From: Hyphomonadaceae bacterium
GTDB taxonomy: Bacteria > Pseudomonadota > Alphaproteobacteria > Caulobacterales > Aquidulcibacteraceae
Length of the DNA stretch: 33,187 nucleotides
Direction of reading: 5' to 3'
Assembly (NCBI GenBank): GCA_020848895.1
Contig: JADLHI010000114.1
Location: forward strand, 1 to 33,187
Part shown: piece after piece, positions 6,951 through 15,399 of the stretch
Numbering within the stretch: position 1 is the stretch's first letter
Layout of the letters: the number at the start of each line of letters is the position of its first letter
Translations under genes and position numbers: made by a program
The notes under the pieces: model-generated
Seen by the model: the letters and a program-made list of their open reading frames with translations, nothing else
What the model was told of the DNA's origin: nothing
Databases searched by the model: none

Positions 6951-7472
6951 TTATTGTTGAATGAACGCGCACTGCTGCGCTTGCGCCAATTCATAGACAC
7001 GCTGACCGCGCATCATTTGCGGCATGATCGGCGTCATGCGTTCCATCATCGTGGCCATCTGCGCCATGTTTTGCTGCTGCTGACGCTGATACTGCGCCGC
7101 CTGCATCTGTTGCGTCGCCATTTGCGCGTAGCCCATGCCTGGAATGAACGCACTCGCCAGCCCCATGAACATGCTGGTCGCCATCTGCGCGCGCATCTGC
7201 CCGCGCGCTTCGTTCATCCGATCCATTTGCGCCTGCGCGTCGGCGCCATTGGCCGCCACCGCCGACTGCACCGCCGGATCGGACATGGTCGTTGTGATCT
7301 CTTCCTGCAGCTGATCGCAGGTAAGGTTTTCATCCCCCGGATGCGCTGCCTGCGCTTGCGCGGCGGTCATCGCCTGATCGAGGTTTTCCATCGCCGCATA
7401 GTCTTGCGCGACGGCCACCGGGGCGAGGATCATGCCGATTGATAGCGCCGAACAGAGAAGTAACGCACGCAT
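6951..7472 (-). CDS. Secreted Met/Gln/Ala-rich protein, unknown function
   Basis: 173 residues. The ATG at 7470-7472 is preceded by an excellent AAGGAGG ribosome site (complement of 7478-7484). An N-terminal Sec signal peptide (MRALLLCSALSIGMILAPVAVAQ) suggests cleavage after AVA or AVAQ near residue 22-23. The mature protein is helical and rich in Gln, Ala and Met: residues about 75-150 hold MNEARGQMRAQMATSMF, a short glycine-containing hydrophobic patch (LASAFIPGMGYA) and an AQYQRQQQQNMAQMATMMERM stretch. Two Cys (in LTCDQLQ and QQCAFIQQ) could form a disulfide. No known domain was recognised. It is followed by the degraded lipoprotein copy. Confidence 0.75.
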   Translation of the reverse strand: MRALLLCSALSIGMILAPVAVAQDYAAMENLDQAMTAAQAQAAHPGDENLTCDQLQEEITTTMSDPAVQSAVAANGADAQAQMDRMNEARGQMRAQMATSMFMGLASAFIPGMGYAQMATQQMQAAQYQRQQQQNMAQMATMMERMTPIMPQMMRGQRVYELAQAQQCAFIQQ

Positions 7473-7839
7473 TGGGGCCTCCTTTTTGTGGCCGCATCAA
7501 AGGTAGTTATCCGCCTCGCGCACCGAGGTTACGCTGGTCACGCCGGATGCGGAAGCGCTTTAGGCGTTCGAGCCGCACAGCGCGAAAGAGCTGGGTAATG
7601 CAGGGAATTGCCCGACTGCGACCAATATTCGCTCTGTCGTCCCTCTCCCGCATGTGCGGGAGTGGTTAGGTGAGGGTACGGCGCGAAATTCTGCAAGAGC
7701 TGCGCGATGCCTATCACACGCCACACGCGCTCCACCCTCACCCTGCCCTCTCCCTCCCAAAGGAGGGAGAAGGTTCAATCCAATTCGACGAACGTAGGAG
7801 CCATTGCAGGCGCGTAGCACGCTCGCCACTCACGCACCC
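7473..7839. other. Gene-free interval holding a palindromic dispersed repeat
   Basis: 367 nt without a convincing gene. The left end holds the strong ribosome site and presumed promoter region of the secreted-protein gene. The centre (7640-7773) is the composite hairpin repeat listed separately. The rest shows no coding signal, and no Rho-independent terminator with a T-run was seen after pccB. Confidence 0.7.
7640..7773. repeat. Composite palindromic repeat (REP/MITE-like)
   Basis: Two perfect hairpins: CTCCCGCA-TG-TGCGGGAG (7645-7662) and TCTCCCTCC-CAAA-GGAGGGAGA (7749-7770). They bracket about 90 nt whose ends are also complementary (GGTTAGGTGAGGG at 7664-7676 against ACCCTCACCCTGCC at 7734-7747). 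The CCCTCTCCCG...GGTGAGGG...CCCTCACCCTGCCCTCTCCC layout is the look of dispersed intergenic repeats common in proteobacteria. It is probably non-coding and mobile in trans. A single copy in this window. Confidence 0.75.
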
Positions 7840-9372
7840 TCACAGCGGAATATTGTCGTGCTTCTTCCAGGGGTTCTCTAGTTTTTTGTTCTTTAGCGTG
7901 CCGAGCGCGCGGATGATGCGTTTGCGGGTTTCGCGCGGCATGATCACGTCATCGACGTAGCCTAAGCTGGCCGCCACGAACGGGTTGGCGAAGCGGTCGG
8001 AATATTCCTTGGTGCGGGCGGCGATTTTTTCGGGATCGCCGATATCGGCGCGGAAAATGATCTCGACCGCGCCCTTCGCGCCCATCACCGCGATCTCGGC
8101 GCTCGGCCACGCATAGTTCACGTCGCCGCGCAGGTGCTTCGAACTCATAACGTCGTAGGCGCCGCCATAGGCTTTGCGCGTGATCACCGTCACCTTCGGC
8201 ACCGTCGCTTCGCCGTAGGCGAACAAGAGCTTGGCGCCGTGCTTGATGAGTCCGCCCAGCTCCTGGCGCGTGCCCGGCAGGAAGCCCGGCACGTCCACGA
8301 ACGTTACAATCGGAATGTTGAACGCGTCGCAGAAGCGAACGAACCGCGCGGCTTTGCGGGAAGCGTCGATATCGAGCACGCCCGCCAGCACCATCGGCTG
8401 GTTCGCCACAATCCCGACAGTCGAGCCATCGAGCCGCACGAAGCCGGTGAGGATGTTCTTGCCGAACTCCGAGCCGATCTCGAAGAAATCACCCTCGTCA
8501 GCGACCTTCTCGACCAGCTCCTTCATGTCATACGGCTTGTTCGGATTGTCCGGGATCAAGCGGTCGAGCGAAGTCTCCTCGCGCGCCACGTCATCATAAT
8601 GCGGCCGCGTCGGTGGCTTTTCGCGGTTCGAGAGCGGCAGAAAATCGATCAGGCGGCGCATTTGCGTCAGCGTCTCAAAATCGTTCTCGTAGGCGCCGTC
8701 CACGACGCCGGACTTCGCCGCATGCACGCGCGCGCCGCCGAGTTCCTCGTGGGTGACAATCTCGTTTGTCACCGTTTTCACGACCTCGGGACCGGTGACG
8801 TACATGTAAGAGGTATCCTTCACCATGAAGATGAAGTCGGTCATCGCCGGCGAGTATACGTCGCCGCCCGCGCACGGCCCCATGATGACGCTGATCTGCG
8901 GGATGACGCCAGAGGCCAGAATATTGCGTTGAAAGATGTCGGCGTAGCCCGCGAGCGATTCCACGCCTTCCTGAATCCGCGCCCCGCCTGCGTCGAATAT
9001 GCCAACGATCGGCGCGCCGTTCTTCATCGCCATGTCCTGCACTTTGCAGATCTTGGCCGCGTGTGCCCCCGAGAGCGAGCCGCCGAACACGGTGAAGTCC
9101 TTGGAGAACACATAGACCAACCGCCCGTTGATCGTGCCCCAGCCGGTGACGACGCCATCGCCCGGCACTTTCGTCTTCTCCATGCCGAACTCGTGGCTGC
9201 GGTGTTCGACGAACATGTCGAACTCCTCGAACGAGCCTTCATCGAGCAACAGCTCGATCCGCTCGCGCGCCGTCAGCTTGCCCTTGGCGTGCTGCGCCGC
9301 ATGGCGCTTCTCGCCCCCGCCCGCCCGCGCGGCGGCGCGCTTGGATTCCAGTGCGGCGATGATGTCTTTCAT
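7840..9372 (-). CDS. pccB: Propionyl-CoA carboxylase beta (carboxyltransferase) subunit
   Basis: Carboxyltransferase half of a biotin-dependent acyl-CoA carboxylase: moves carboxyl from carboxybiotin to propionyl-CoA, giving methylmalonyl-CoA. 510 residues, normal for PccB. Seen: [16 protein letters not shown] (36-50), first oxyanion region [16 protein letters not shown] (165-180), [12 protein letters not shown] (360-371) and [21 protein letters not shown] (403-423). Asp407 in GGAYDVM corresponds, to my recollection, to the Asp that favours propionyl- over acetyl-CoA in actinobacterial PccB. The C-terminal end [15 protein letters not shown] is typical. The ATG at 9370-9372 has an AGGA site. 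It follows a small secreted-protein gene by 8 nt, suggesting readthrough from that gene. The biotin-carrying alpha subunit is not in the window. Confidence 0.95.
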   Translation of the reverse strand: MKDIIAALESKRAAARAGGGEKRHAAQHAKGKLTARERIELLLDEGSFEEFDMFVEHRSHEFGMEKTKVPGDGVVTGWGTINGRLVYVFSKDFTVFGGSLSGAHAAKICKVQDMAMKNGAPIVGIFDAGGARIQEGVESLAGYADIFQRNILASGVIPQISVIMGPCAGGDVYSPAMTDFIFMVKDTSYMYVTGPEVVKTVTNEIVTHEELGGARVHAAKSGVVDGAYENDFETLTQMRRLIDFLPLSNREKPPTRPHYDDVAREETSLDRLIPDNPNKPYDMKELVEKVADEGDFFEIGSEFGKNILTGFVRLDGSTVGIVANQPMVLAGVLDIDASRKAARFVRFCDAFNIPIVTFVDVPGFLPGTRQELGGLIKHGAKLLFAYGEATVPKVTVITRKAYGGAYDVMSSKHLRGDVNYAWPSAEIAVMGAKGAVEIIFRADIGDPEKIAARTKEYSDRFANPFVAASLGYVDDVIMPRETRKRIIRALGTLKNKKLENPWKKHDNIPL

Positions 9373-9380
9373 AATTAGTC

Positions 9381-9911
9381 CTAATCGAAGTGAAGCGAGT
9401 TCATCAGTGCATCCACAGCAGCACGATCCGCCGGTGTTTCTTCACCAAACACCAGGCAATCTATCCAATAACTGGAGACTTGGTCTTGGTGACGCACCGC
9501 AAAGAAGCGGTCATGACCACGATCGGGTTGAGTCCGTTGGACTCCGACCGTCCGAGCATCAATCACCGTCACGCCATCGATTGTCAGTGTCTCGGTGGAA
9601 ACGATCATGCCAGCATGGCGCATCGTCTGAACAAACGCGTCGGCGCGCTCAGTCATTCGCGCGTTGATCCATTCTTGAGTGGCGTTGTCGCCGGCGCGGT
9701 GAGTATCGATCCGCGCAAGTGTGCACGCTCGTAGCGGTTCACCGAGCCGCACTGAGATCAATTCGCCTTCGCGGACGTGTGGCGGCTCAAAGCGTTCCCA
9801 ACCTGGATAGGCGAACGAGACGCCGGATTCGTGATAGACGTCTTCCTGCTGCCCGCGTGCAATGCCGGCCGTGGCGATCAAAATAGCGAGGCTGAGGACT
9901 TGTATCTTCAT
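9381..9911 (-). CDS. Secreted protein of unknown function, paired with the upstream lipoprotein
   Basis: 176 residues with a Sec signal peptide ([20 protein letters not shown], cleavage probably near residue 20). The mature part begins [18 protein letters not shown], a pattern seen in small exported domains that open with a beta hairpin (GVSFxYPxGW), then CTLARID, a helix with an [14 protein letters not shown] stretch, [21 protein letters not shown] and a final helix [14 protein letters not shown]. Two Cys (in CTLA and DCLVF) may pair. The start overlaps the stop of the preceding lipoprotein gene by 4 nt (ATGA at 9908-9911). The two proteins share the same layout and C-terminal M-x-S-L helix, so they look like tandem paralogues. 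Function unknown. Confidence 0.75.
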   Translation of the reverse strand: MKIQVLSLAILIATAGIARGQQEDVYHESGVSFAYPGWERFEPPHVREGELISVRLGEPLRACTLARIDTHRAGDNATQEWINARMTERADAFVQTMRHAGMIVSTETLTIDGVTVIDARTVGVQRTQPDRGHDRFFAVRHQDQVSSYWIDCLVFGEETPADRAAVDALMNSLHFD

Positions 9912-10480
9912 TGCGCGGCCGGCGCCGTGATCGCGAGCGAGGACATAAATTGCTGCATGGCGGCGATGTCGATGTCAGCGTTCTCACCGCCGACGGCGCC
10001 GCACGCAACGGTGTAGCGCGACGCTGCATCGGCGCCACGGATCGCGAAGGTGGTCTGCAATTGGCGGAAATCACCCGTCGAACGATCAAATGAAATGACG
10101 CGAACGCCGTTGATGGTCGTCTTCGAGAATGCGCGCACCTCGTTCCCCAAGCTTGGAGGACCGAGCAGACTGAGCGCTGTCGCGGACTCGTAAGCGGCAT
10201 CGATGGCCGCCTGCGTGAGATCCCGATCGCGGCGCAATTCTACAGAGCATTGCCGCAATGCGCGTTGGCCCTGAATCTGCGTTGGCGAGGCGACCGTCAG
10301 CAGGCGCTGCTCGTCGGCGCTCGCATCTTCGGCATTTTCCCAGCCCGGAGGGATTGTCACGCTGATCACGCCATCCGGCGAGGTCCAGGCGGCTACAGCG
10401 CTCGGCATGATCGGCGCGGCCGACGGCGCTGCGCTGCACGCCGCCGCCACAAGCGCGGCCAGAAGAATGAAATCTCTCAC
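9908..10480 (-). CDS. Predicted lipoprotein, paralogue of the downstream secreted protein
   Basis: 190 residues. The GTG at 10478-10480 is the only start that includes the lipoprotein signal (MRDFILLAALVAAAC, lipobox AAAC, Cys15). The mature domain opens TSPDGVISVTIPPGWEN, then RQCSVELRRDRDLTQ, a central helix, NGVRVISFDRST, YTVACGAV and an ending helix IAAMQQFMSSLAI. This order (strand-PPGW, Cys-strand, helix, G-V-x-VI strand, Cys-strand, terminal helix) matches the downstream gene, with which it overlaps by 4 nt. Two Cys in equivalent places suggest a conserved disulfide. There is no known family to name, and no clear ribosome site before the GTG. Confidence 0.73.
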   Translation of the reverse strand: MRDFILLAALVAAACSAAPSAAPIMPSAVAAWTSPDGVISVTIPPGWENAEDASADEQRLLTVASPTQIQGQRALRQCSVELRRDRDLTQAAIDAAYESATALSLLGPPSLGNEVRAFSKTTINGVRVISFDRSTGDFRQLQTTFAIRGADAASRYTVACGAVGGENADIDIAAMQQFMSSLAITAPAAQ

Positions 10481-10532
10481 GGGTCCGGGTTAATGGCCGG
10501 GCCCGCCGCTAGCAAGCCCGCAACGCCCGCAC

Positions 10533-11297
10533 TCAGACCCGCTTGCGCGCCGCCGCCACGCGATCCTGCAGATTGGGCAGGTTAGGCCAGCGGCGGGCCG
10601 CCTCTTCATACACGGCGCGCGCCTCGTCCTTGCGACCAAGCGCTTCCAGCGCCGCGCCGCGGTTCATATGCAGCACCGGCAGATCGATGCCGCGCGAACG
10701 CAGTTCATCGAAAATCGTCAGCGCGTCCTGCGGCCGATTGAGCTGCATCAGCGCCGCAGCGCGCGCATGCTGCGCGTTCGGATCCTGCCAGTCGAGACGC
10801 AGCGCTTCATCGGCCGCGTTCAACGCATCTTGCGCCTTGCCTTGTGCGCGCAGCGCGTTCGAAAGCGCCTCGAAGGCGCCAGACGTCGGCGTATTCGCAA
10901 CCGCTTGGCGGGCGCTACGCTCAGCATCGTTGAAACGCTCAAGGCTGTAGAAGGCTTGCGACAGCACAACGAACACGCCCGGCCATTTGGGGTCGATGCG
11001 CGAGGCGTTGGTAAACGCCTCAACTGCGCCTGAGTGATTTCCAAGCGCGGTCAGAATATGGCCCATCTGAATATGATGCCGCAGTGAATTCGGTTCAGCG
11101 CTGATCGCGCCGCGAATGAGACGCTCGGCCTCGCCGCCTTTGCCTTGCGCCAGGCGCACCATCGCCATGAGATTCAGCACGTCGCCCGGCGCGCGCGCCA
11201 TGTCGGGCCATTGCTGCGTCAAGATGCGCTCGGCGCCGGCCACGTCGCGATTGTTGAGGGAAAGCTCTGCCTGGTCGAGAATGGCGTCGGTGCTCAT
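10533..11297 (-). CDS. Tetratricopeptide repeat protein
   Basis: 254 residues, start ATG at 11295-11297 with a GGAGA ribosome site. It consists almost entirely of TPR helices: clear repeats at about 38-70 (LNLMAMVRLAQGKGGEAERLI), 72-104 (HHIQMGHILTALGNHSGAVEAF), 106-138, 140-172 (ALSNALRAQGKAQDALNAADEAL), 174-206 and 209-242 (MNRGAALEALGRKDEARAVYEEA). No signal peptide, so it is probably cytoplasmic. TPR arrays bind other proteins, but the partner cannot be told. It lies 53 nt downstream of a TPR-oxygenase gene with N-terminal repeats of the same style, and may be a truncated relative or a partner of it. Confidence 0.85.
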   Translation of the reverse strand: MSTDAILDQAELSLNNRDVAGAERILTQQWPDMARAPGDVLNLMAMVRLAQGKGGEAERLIRGAISAEPNSLRHHIQMGHILTALGNHSGAVEAFTNASRIDPKWPGVFVVLSQAFYSLERFNDAERSARQAVANTPTSGAFEALSNALRAQGKAQDALNAADEALRLDWQDPNAQHARAAALMQLNRPQDALTIFDELRSRGIDLPVLHMNRGAALEALGRKDEARAVYEEAARRWPNLPNLQDRVAAARKRV

Positions 11298-11350
11298 AAA
11301 TATCTCCGCCGCCCGTTATGCGTATGGCCGCCCTTAAGACAAGGGCCAGA

Positions 11351-12835
11351 TCACACTGGGACGACGTCAAACGGCGCCGTCATCCGTTCGCCCTCCGAGA
11401 ACGGTATCGTCCCGTGCCACATGTAAGAGGGGAATAGCACGAGGCGCCCCTCCTGCGGCTGGATCACCTTCTCAACGCCGCAATGCGGCAGCGGCCAACG
11501 CGGCTCGCCGAACTTGATCCAGCCCTCCTGCGTTTCGCCGCTCTTGGCGACGTCAGGCAGGCTCACATAATAGGCCGAGCTGATCCAACCTTCCGGGTGA
11601 AGGTGGTTCACATGATAGCCGTTGGGTTTCAGCTTCACCGACCAGCAGCCGGAGAGCCTGAAGTTTTCGCTCTTGCGACCGCTCCAGGGGTGATCGGGTT
11701 TCTTCATGGTCGCGATATAGGCGCGGATCGGTTCTTCCAGCGCGCGCAGATATTGGCGAATGACGGGATCGTTGACGGTCAGCAAACTACGCGTCGTTTG
11801 CGAGCCGTGGCGCAAGGATTGATCGAGCGGGTGCGTCTCAAGCACGTGCAAGCGGTTCAGACTGTCGCGCAACGCTTCGTTGAAGGCGCCGATCGATGCG
11901 AACCCGGCCGGCGGATCGAGATCGAAGGGCCGCACCATCAGATCGTAGTCGCAGAGTTCGTGATAGCGCGCGTCGCCCATCTGGCGGTACGCCATCGCCT
12001 CGTAGCAAACCCAATCGCCGTTCAGAGGTTCCGCCGCGCGCAACGGCAAGATTTCCCGCAGCGCTTCATCGCCGCGGCCAAGCCGCAACAGGCCGTTGAT
12101 CAGATTGCCGCGCACGTAAGGCACGTTCGGCGCATCGGCGACGGCGGCACGCAAGAGCGGCAGCGCTTCGTCGGCGCGATCCATCTCGTCGAGCAAAACG
12201 CCGAGCGCGCCCTGCAGCGGGCCGTTGCCGATTGTCCGCTCCAGACCCTCGCGCAGCACCACTTCCGCGCGCGCGTGCAGATCGGCGCGCCGCAGCAGAT
12301 CGGCGCAGCCGATGCGCAGCCAAAGCGAATCCGGGTCGCGCCGAACAGCCGCCTCGTAGTCGCGCGCGAATGCTTCGCCGCCGCCGCGCATCCAGCGCAG
12401 GCTCGCCAGCATGTTCTGAAGTCCGCGGTCCTGCGGCCAGCGCCGAATGCCATCCAGAAGCGCCGCTTCCGCATCGGCATCCCGCGTCAACCCGAGCAGA
12501 GCCACACTGCGATTGAGCGACAGCGAGGGATGCGCCATGCCGCCCGCAATCAGCTGATCGTAGATGGCGAGCCCATCGGCGAACTGGCCCAGGCGTGAGA
12601 GGATAAAAGCGCGTCCGTGCTGGGCGCTGGCGTTGGTCTCGTCGAGGCTGACGGCGCGCTCGGCCGCCGTCAGTGCTTCTTCCAGCCGCTCCTGGGCGCG
12701 CAAGGCATTGGCCAGCAATTCGTAGCCTTGGGAGTCCGGCGCCTGCGCGATCGCGGCGCGCGCGATCTTCTCCGCGGCGCCGAAATCTCGCGCCGTCATG
12801 GCGGCGCGTCCTTGTTTCAGTGCATCGGCATTCAT
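11351..12835 (-). CDS. TPR protein with C-terminal putative 2OG-Fe(II) oxygenase domain (copy 1)
   Basis: 494 residues from the ATG at 12833-12835, whose ATGA overlaps the stop of the ATP12 gene; GAGGG precedes it. Residues 1-300 are TPR-like helical repeats. The C-terminal 98 residues (397-494) fit a putative 2-oxoglutarate/Fe(II) oxygenase family: GYHVNHLHPEGWISSAYYVSLP (406-427, H411 and H413), EGWIKFGEP, LVLFPSYMWHGTIPF (His474) and GERM with Arg484 as probable 2-oxoglutarate contact. Such enzymes hydroxylate protein or small-molecule targets, and the TPR part presumably selects the target. The HxH in place of a plain HxD/E makes metal-ligand assignment uncertain. A close paralogue lies beyond the ATP12 gene. 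Confidence 0.85.
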   Translation of the reverse strand: MNADALKQGRAAMTARDFGAAEKIARAAIAQAPDSQGYELLANALRAQERLEEALTAAERAVSLDETNASAQHGRAFILSRLGQFADGLAIYDQLIAGGMAHPSLSLNRSVALLGLTRDADAEAALLDGIRRWPQDRGLQNMLASLRWMRGGGEAFARDYEAAVRRDPDSLWLRIGCADLLRRADLHARAEVVLREGLERTIGNGPLQGALGVLLDEMDRADEALPLLRAAVADAPNVPYVRGNLINGLLRLGRGDEALREILPLRAAEPLNGDWVCYEAMAYRQMGDARYHELCDYDLMVRPFDLDPPAGFASIGAFNEALRDSLNRLHVLETHPLDQSLRHGSQTTRSLLTVNDPVIRQYLRALEEPIRAYIATMKKPDHPWSGRKSENFRLSGCWSVKLKPNGYHVNHLHPEGWISSAYYVSLPDVAKSGETQEGWIKFGEPRWPLPHCGVEKVIQPQEGRLVLFPSYMWHGTIPFSEGERMTAPFDVVPV

Positions 12836-13545
12836 TGCAGCGCCCTCAGATAACGCCCAATCGCACCGAACTCGGCGTGCTGGCGATCGAGCCGCGCGCG
12901 CGCCTCGGCGTCTTCGCCCCAGCGCTGCAAGCTCCAAAGATTGTCGAACGCCGCCGCCGCGAACGCTTCCTCCGGCCCAAGCGCGCCACGCACCAGCGCA
13001 AATCCAATCAGCACCGATCCCGCCAAGCCGGTCGCCTGCGAGAGCGCGGTGAGATGAAAATCATCCAGCGCCAAAGCCTGTGCGCGGAGTGCGCGGGTTG
13101 CGGCGGGATCGACACGCGCCGCAACGATGCCAGTCACCACCGGCAACGCCACATCCAGTCCATTCGCCGCCCACTCTACGATAGGGTCCCACACGGCGGC
13201 CTGCGCTGCGACGAGATCGGCTGGCGCCTCGGCCCGGTGGCAGCAAAGGTCGGTCTCGCCAAAACTCATGATGTAGTCAGCCAACTGATCGCGATTTTTC
13301 GCCGTCCAATCCAGCGTGGCGAACGCAAGTTGGCTGACCGGCATTGAAGCCGGCACGACGAACTCGCCCTGCGCCGCCCATTCCGCGGCGCACAGCTCGG
13401 CTAGCGCTTGCGTCGGCGCGACGAACACTGCCCCGCCCGGCGTGCGCAATGTCCGCGCATCCAGGGCAACGCCATAGCCGCCGTCACGCGCAGCGATGCT
13501 CGCGGTCTTGTAGAAGCGGCGTGGCAATACTGGCGCGTCGGTCAC
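12832..13545 (-). CDS. ATP12-family F1-ATPase assembly chaperone
   Basis: 237 residues. ATP12 proteins bind the alpha subunit during F1 assembly; alphaproteobacteria keep homologues of the mitochondrial factor. Seen: an N-terminal RRFYKTASIAARDGGYGVALDARTLRTPG (8-37), the helical region ALAELCAAEWAAQGE, then PLTRL-like PVSQLAFATLDW, the strongly conserved YIMSFGETDLCCHRAEAP (91-107) and WDPIVEWA. These match the family order and length. The substrate in bacteria (AtpA) is inferred from the mitochondrial role. The gene lies between two TPR-oxygenase genes and overlaps the downstream one by 4 nt (ATGA at 12832-12835). Confidence 0.92.
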   Translation of the reverse strand: MTDAPVLPRRFYKTASIAARDGGYGVALDARTLRTPGGAVFVAPTQALAELCAAEWAAQGEFVVPASMPVSQLAFATLDWTAKNRDQLADYIMSFGETDLCCHRAEAPADLVAAQAAVWDPIVEWAANGLDVALPVVTGIVAARVDPAATRALRAQALALDDFHLTALSQATGLAGSVLIGFALVRGALGPEEAFAAAAFDNLWSLQRWGEDAEARARLDRQHAEFGAIGRYLRALQ

Positions 13546-13599
13546 TTGTACAGTCTAGCCGATCGGCGCGCGCCGCACAGCGAGGCGCGCCGCCGCATT

Positions 13600-15399
13600 T
13601 CAGCTCGGGATCATATCGAACGCCATGCTCAAGCGCTCGGCCCCCTCAAACGGGACGGTCCCGTGCCAAATATAGGAGGGAAACAGCACCAGCATCCCCG
13701 GGTGTGGCTCGATGAACTTCTCCGGCCCGCAGCCAGCGGGCGCCCGGTTGGCTTCGCCGAACTTTAGCCAACCGGCGCGCGGGTCCTTCGGCCGCTCGCC
13801 CGGCATGATCGAGGCAAAATACGCTGAACTGATCCAGCCGCGATCATGCACATGGTTCGGCTGATAGCCGCCGTCGACCAGTCGTACCGACCACAAAGCG
13901 CTGTAGCGCGAGTGCTTCGAGCGGCGCGCGCCCATCGGATCGCCGTCGCGCAAACGCCCGACATAATCTCGCACCGCGACATCCATCGCGGCCAAGAAAT
14001 GCTTGATCACCGGTTCATCGACGCCAAGCAGGCTGCGCCCCGTCTGCGTGCCGTACGGCAAGTGCTGATCCAGCGGATGCGCGTTGGTTTTGTGCTGACC
14101 GCGCAAGAACACCGCGAGGCCCGCATTGAACGCTTCGGTCGTGAAGAAGCCGTGCGGCGGTGCGACCTCGTAGGTACGCACGAACCGATCGTAATCGCAC
14201 CAGACCCGATACTCCGGATGATCCAGCATCCGCATCGCCGTCGTCGCGCAGGCGATCAAATATTGCTCATGCGGTTGCTCAACCCGCAGCTCGTTCACGA
14301 TGCGCAGCACCTCCTCGGGCTGACCCGCACGCAGCAGCGTCGAAAGCAGATTGCGCTGAGCCGTCCGCGAGGGTGCGATCTCGGCCGCACGGCGCAGCGC
14401 CCTCAGCCCGTCCAGCGGGCGATCCAATTCGTCGAGCACCACGCCGACCGCGTTCAGCAAGACCGGCGACTCCGGCGCAAGGCGTAGAGCTTCCTCCAGT
14501 ACATTGAACGCCTTGGCGTTGTAGCCCCCCCGATGCAGCGAGTCCGCGCACGCGAGGCGCAACGACAAATCCTTCGGAAACGCCTGTATCGCCGCCTCGT
14601 TCGCGGCGACGCTGGCCTCCGCGGCGCCCGCCAACTGGCGCATGCGCGATAGCGAGCTGTGCAGCGCCGCCACGTGCGGCCATAGTTCCACCGCCTTCAG
14701 CGCCATCGCCTCCGCGTCAGTCTTGCGGCCCTCGGCATAGAGCGCGCGTGAGAAGTGCAGCGCCAGATCGGGCGTATCGAGTTCCTGACGCGCCAGCTTC
14801 TCGAACACGCCGAGCGCTTCAGAACCGCGCCCCACTTTCTCCAAGGCGGTCGCGTAATTGTAGCGCAGCCCGCGCAGGTTCGGCCCATATTTCAGCGCCG
14901 TCTCGGCCGTGACCAGCGCATCCTGATGACGCTCCTGCGCCTGTTGCACAGTGCCCAGCAGCGTCAGGCTATCGGCGCCTGGTGCAATGGCGATGTACTC
15001 GCGCGCCTCGCGTTCGGCCTCGGCCAAATCGCCCAGCTCCATAAAGCAGCGCACGATGTTAACGCGCACCATGAGAAAACTGGGCACAAGCGCCGAGGCC
15101 GCGCGGAAGATCTTGATCGCGTCCTGATAGTCGCCGCGCGCCTGCAGGATCAGCCCAAGTTCATTGTAATATTGGCCCGACTTCAGATCGTGCGCGATCG
15201 CGGCGCGGAAGTAGCGCTCCGCTTCGGCAAGCTGGCCTTGCGCCTTCTTGATCTGCCCCATCAAATGCTGAACCGGCGCATCGACTTTGAATTGATGGAT
15301 CACGGGCGCAAGAATGCGCTCGGCCCCGACCGCATCGTTCTGATTCAGCAGCTCCCGCGCGGCGTTGACGAAAGCATCCGCTTCCAACGCACCCTTCAT
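13600..15399 (-). CDS. TPR protein with C-terminal putative 2OG-Fe(II) oxygenase domain (copy 2)
   Basis: 599 residues from the ATG at 15397-15399 (MKGALEADAF), chosen over a longer open frame because it has GAGGGG just upstream and overlaps the preceding RluC-type stop as ATGA. Residues about 10-400 are TPR repeats, for example YYNELGLILQARGDYQDAIKIF, NYATALEKVGRGSEALGVF and LLNAVGVVLDELDRPLDGL. The C-terminal 98 residues (502-599) align without gaps to the oxygenase domain of the first copy: NHVHDRGWISSAY (H516, H518), GWLKFGE, LVLFPSYIWHGTVPF (His579) and AERLSMAFD (Arg589). The substrate is unknown. The region before the oxygenase domain, YRVWCDYDRFVRTYEV...NAHPLDQHLPYGTQT, is also shared, so the two are true paralogues with extra TPRs here. 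Confidence 0.87.
   Translation of the reverse strand: MKGALEADAFVNAARELLNQNDAVGAERILAPVIHQFKVDAPVQHLMGQIKKAQGQLAEAERYFRAAIAHDLKSGQYYNELGLILQARGDYQDAIKIFRAASALVPSFLMVRVNIVRCFMELGDLAEAEREAREYIAIAPGADSLTLLGTVQQAQERHQDALVTAETALKYGPNLRGLRYNYATALEKVGRGSEALGVFEKLARQELDTPDLALHFSRALYAEGRKTDAEAMALKAVELWPHVAALHSSLSRMRQLAGAAEASVAANEAAIQAFPKDLSLRLACADSLHRGGYNAKAFNVLEEALRLAPESPVLLNAVGVVLDELDRPLDGLRALRRAAEIAPSRTAQRNLLSTLLRAGQPEEVLRIVNELRVEQPHEQYLIACATTAMRMLDHPEYRVWCDYDRFVRTYEVAPPHGFFTTEAFNAGLAVFLRGQHKTNAHPLDQHLPYGTQTGRSLLGVDEPVIKHFLAAMDVAVRDYVGRLRDGDPMGARRSKHSRYSALWSVRLVDGGYQPNHVHDRGWISSAYFASIMPGERPKDPRAGWLKFGEANRAPAGCGPEKFIEPHPGMLVLFPSYIWHGTVPFEGAERLSMAFDMIPS

Noticed and set aside
7679..7960. Short open frames within the 7640-7773 repeat and beyond
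   Set aside because: They translate the palindromic repeat and the antisense of pccB; no ribosome site or conserved pattern.
8134..9378. Long plus-strand open frame opposite pccB
   Set aside because: Antisense shadow of a complete PccB gene; composition is His/Arg/Ala-rich with no recognisable motif.
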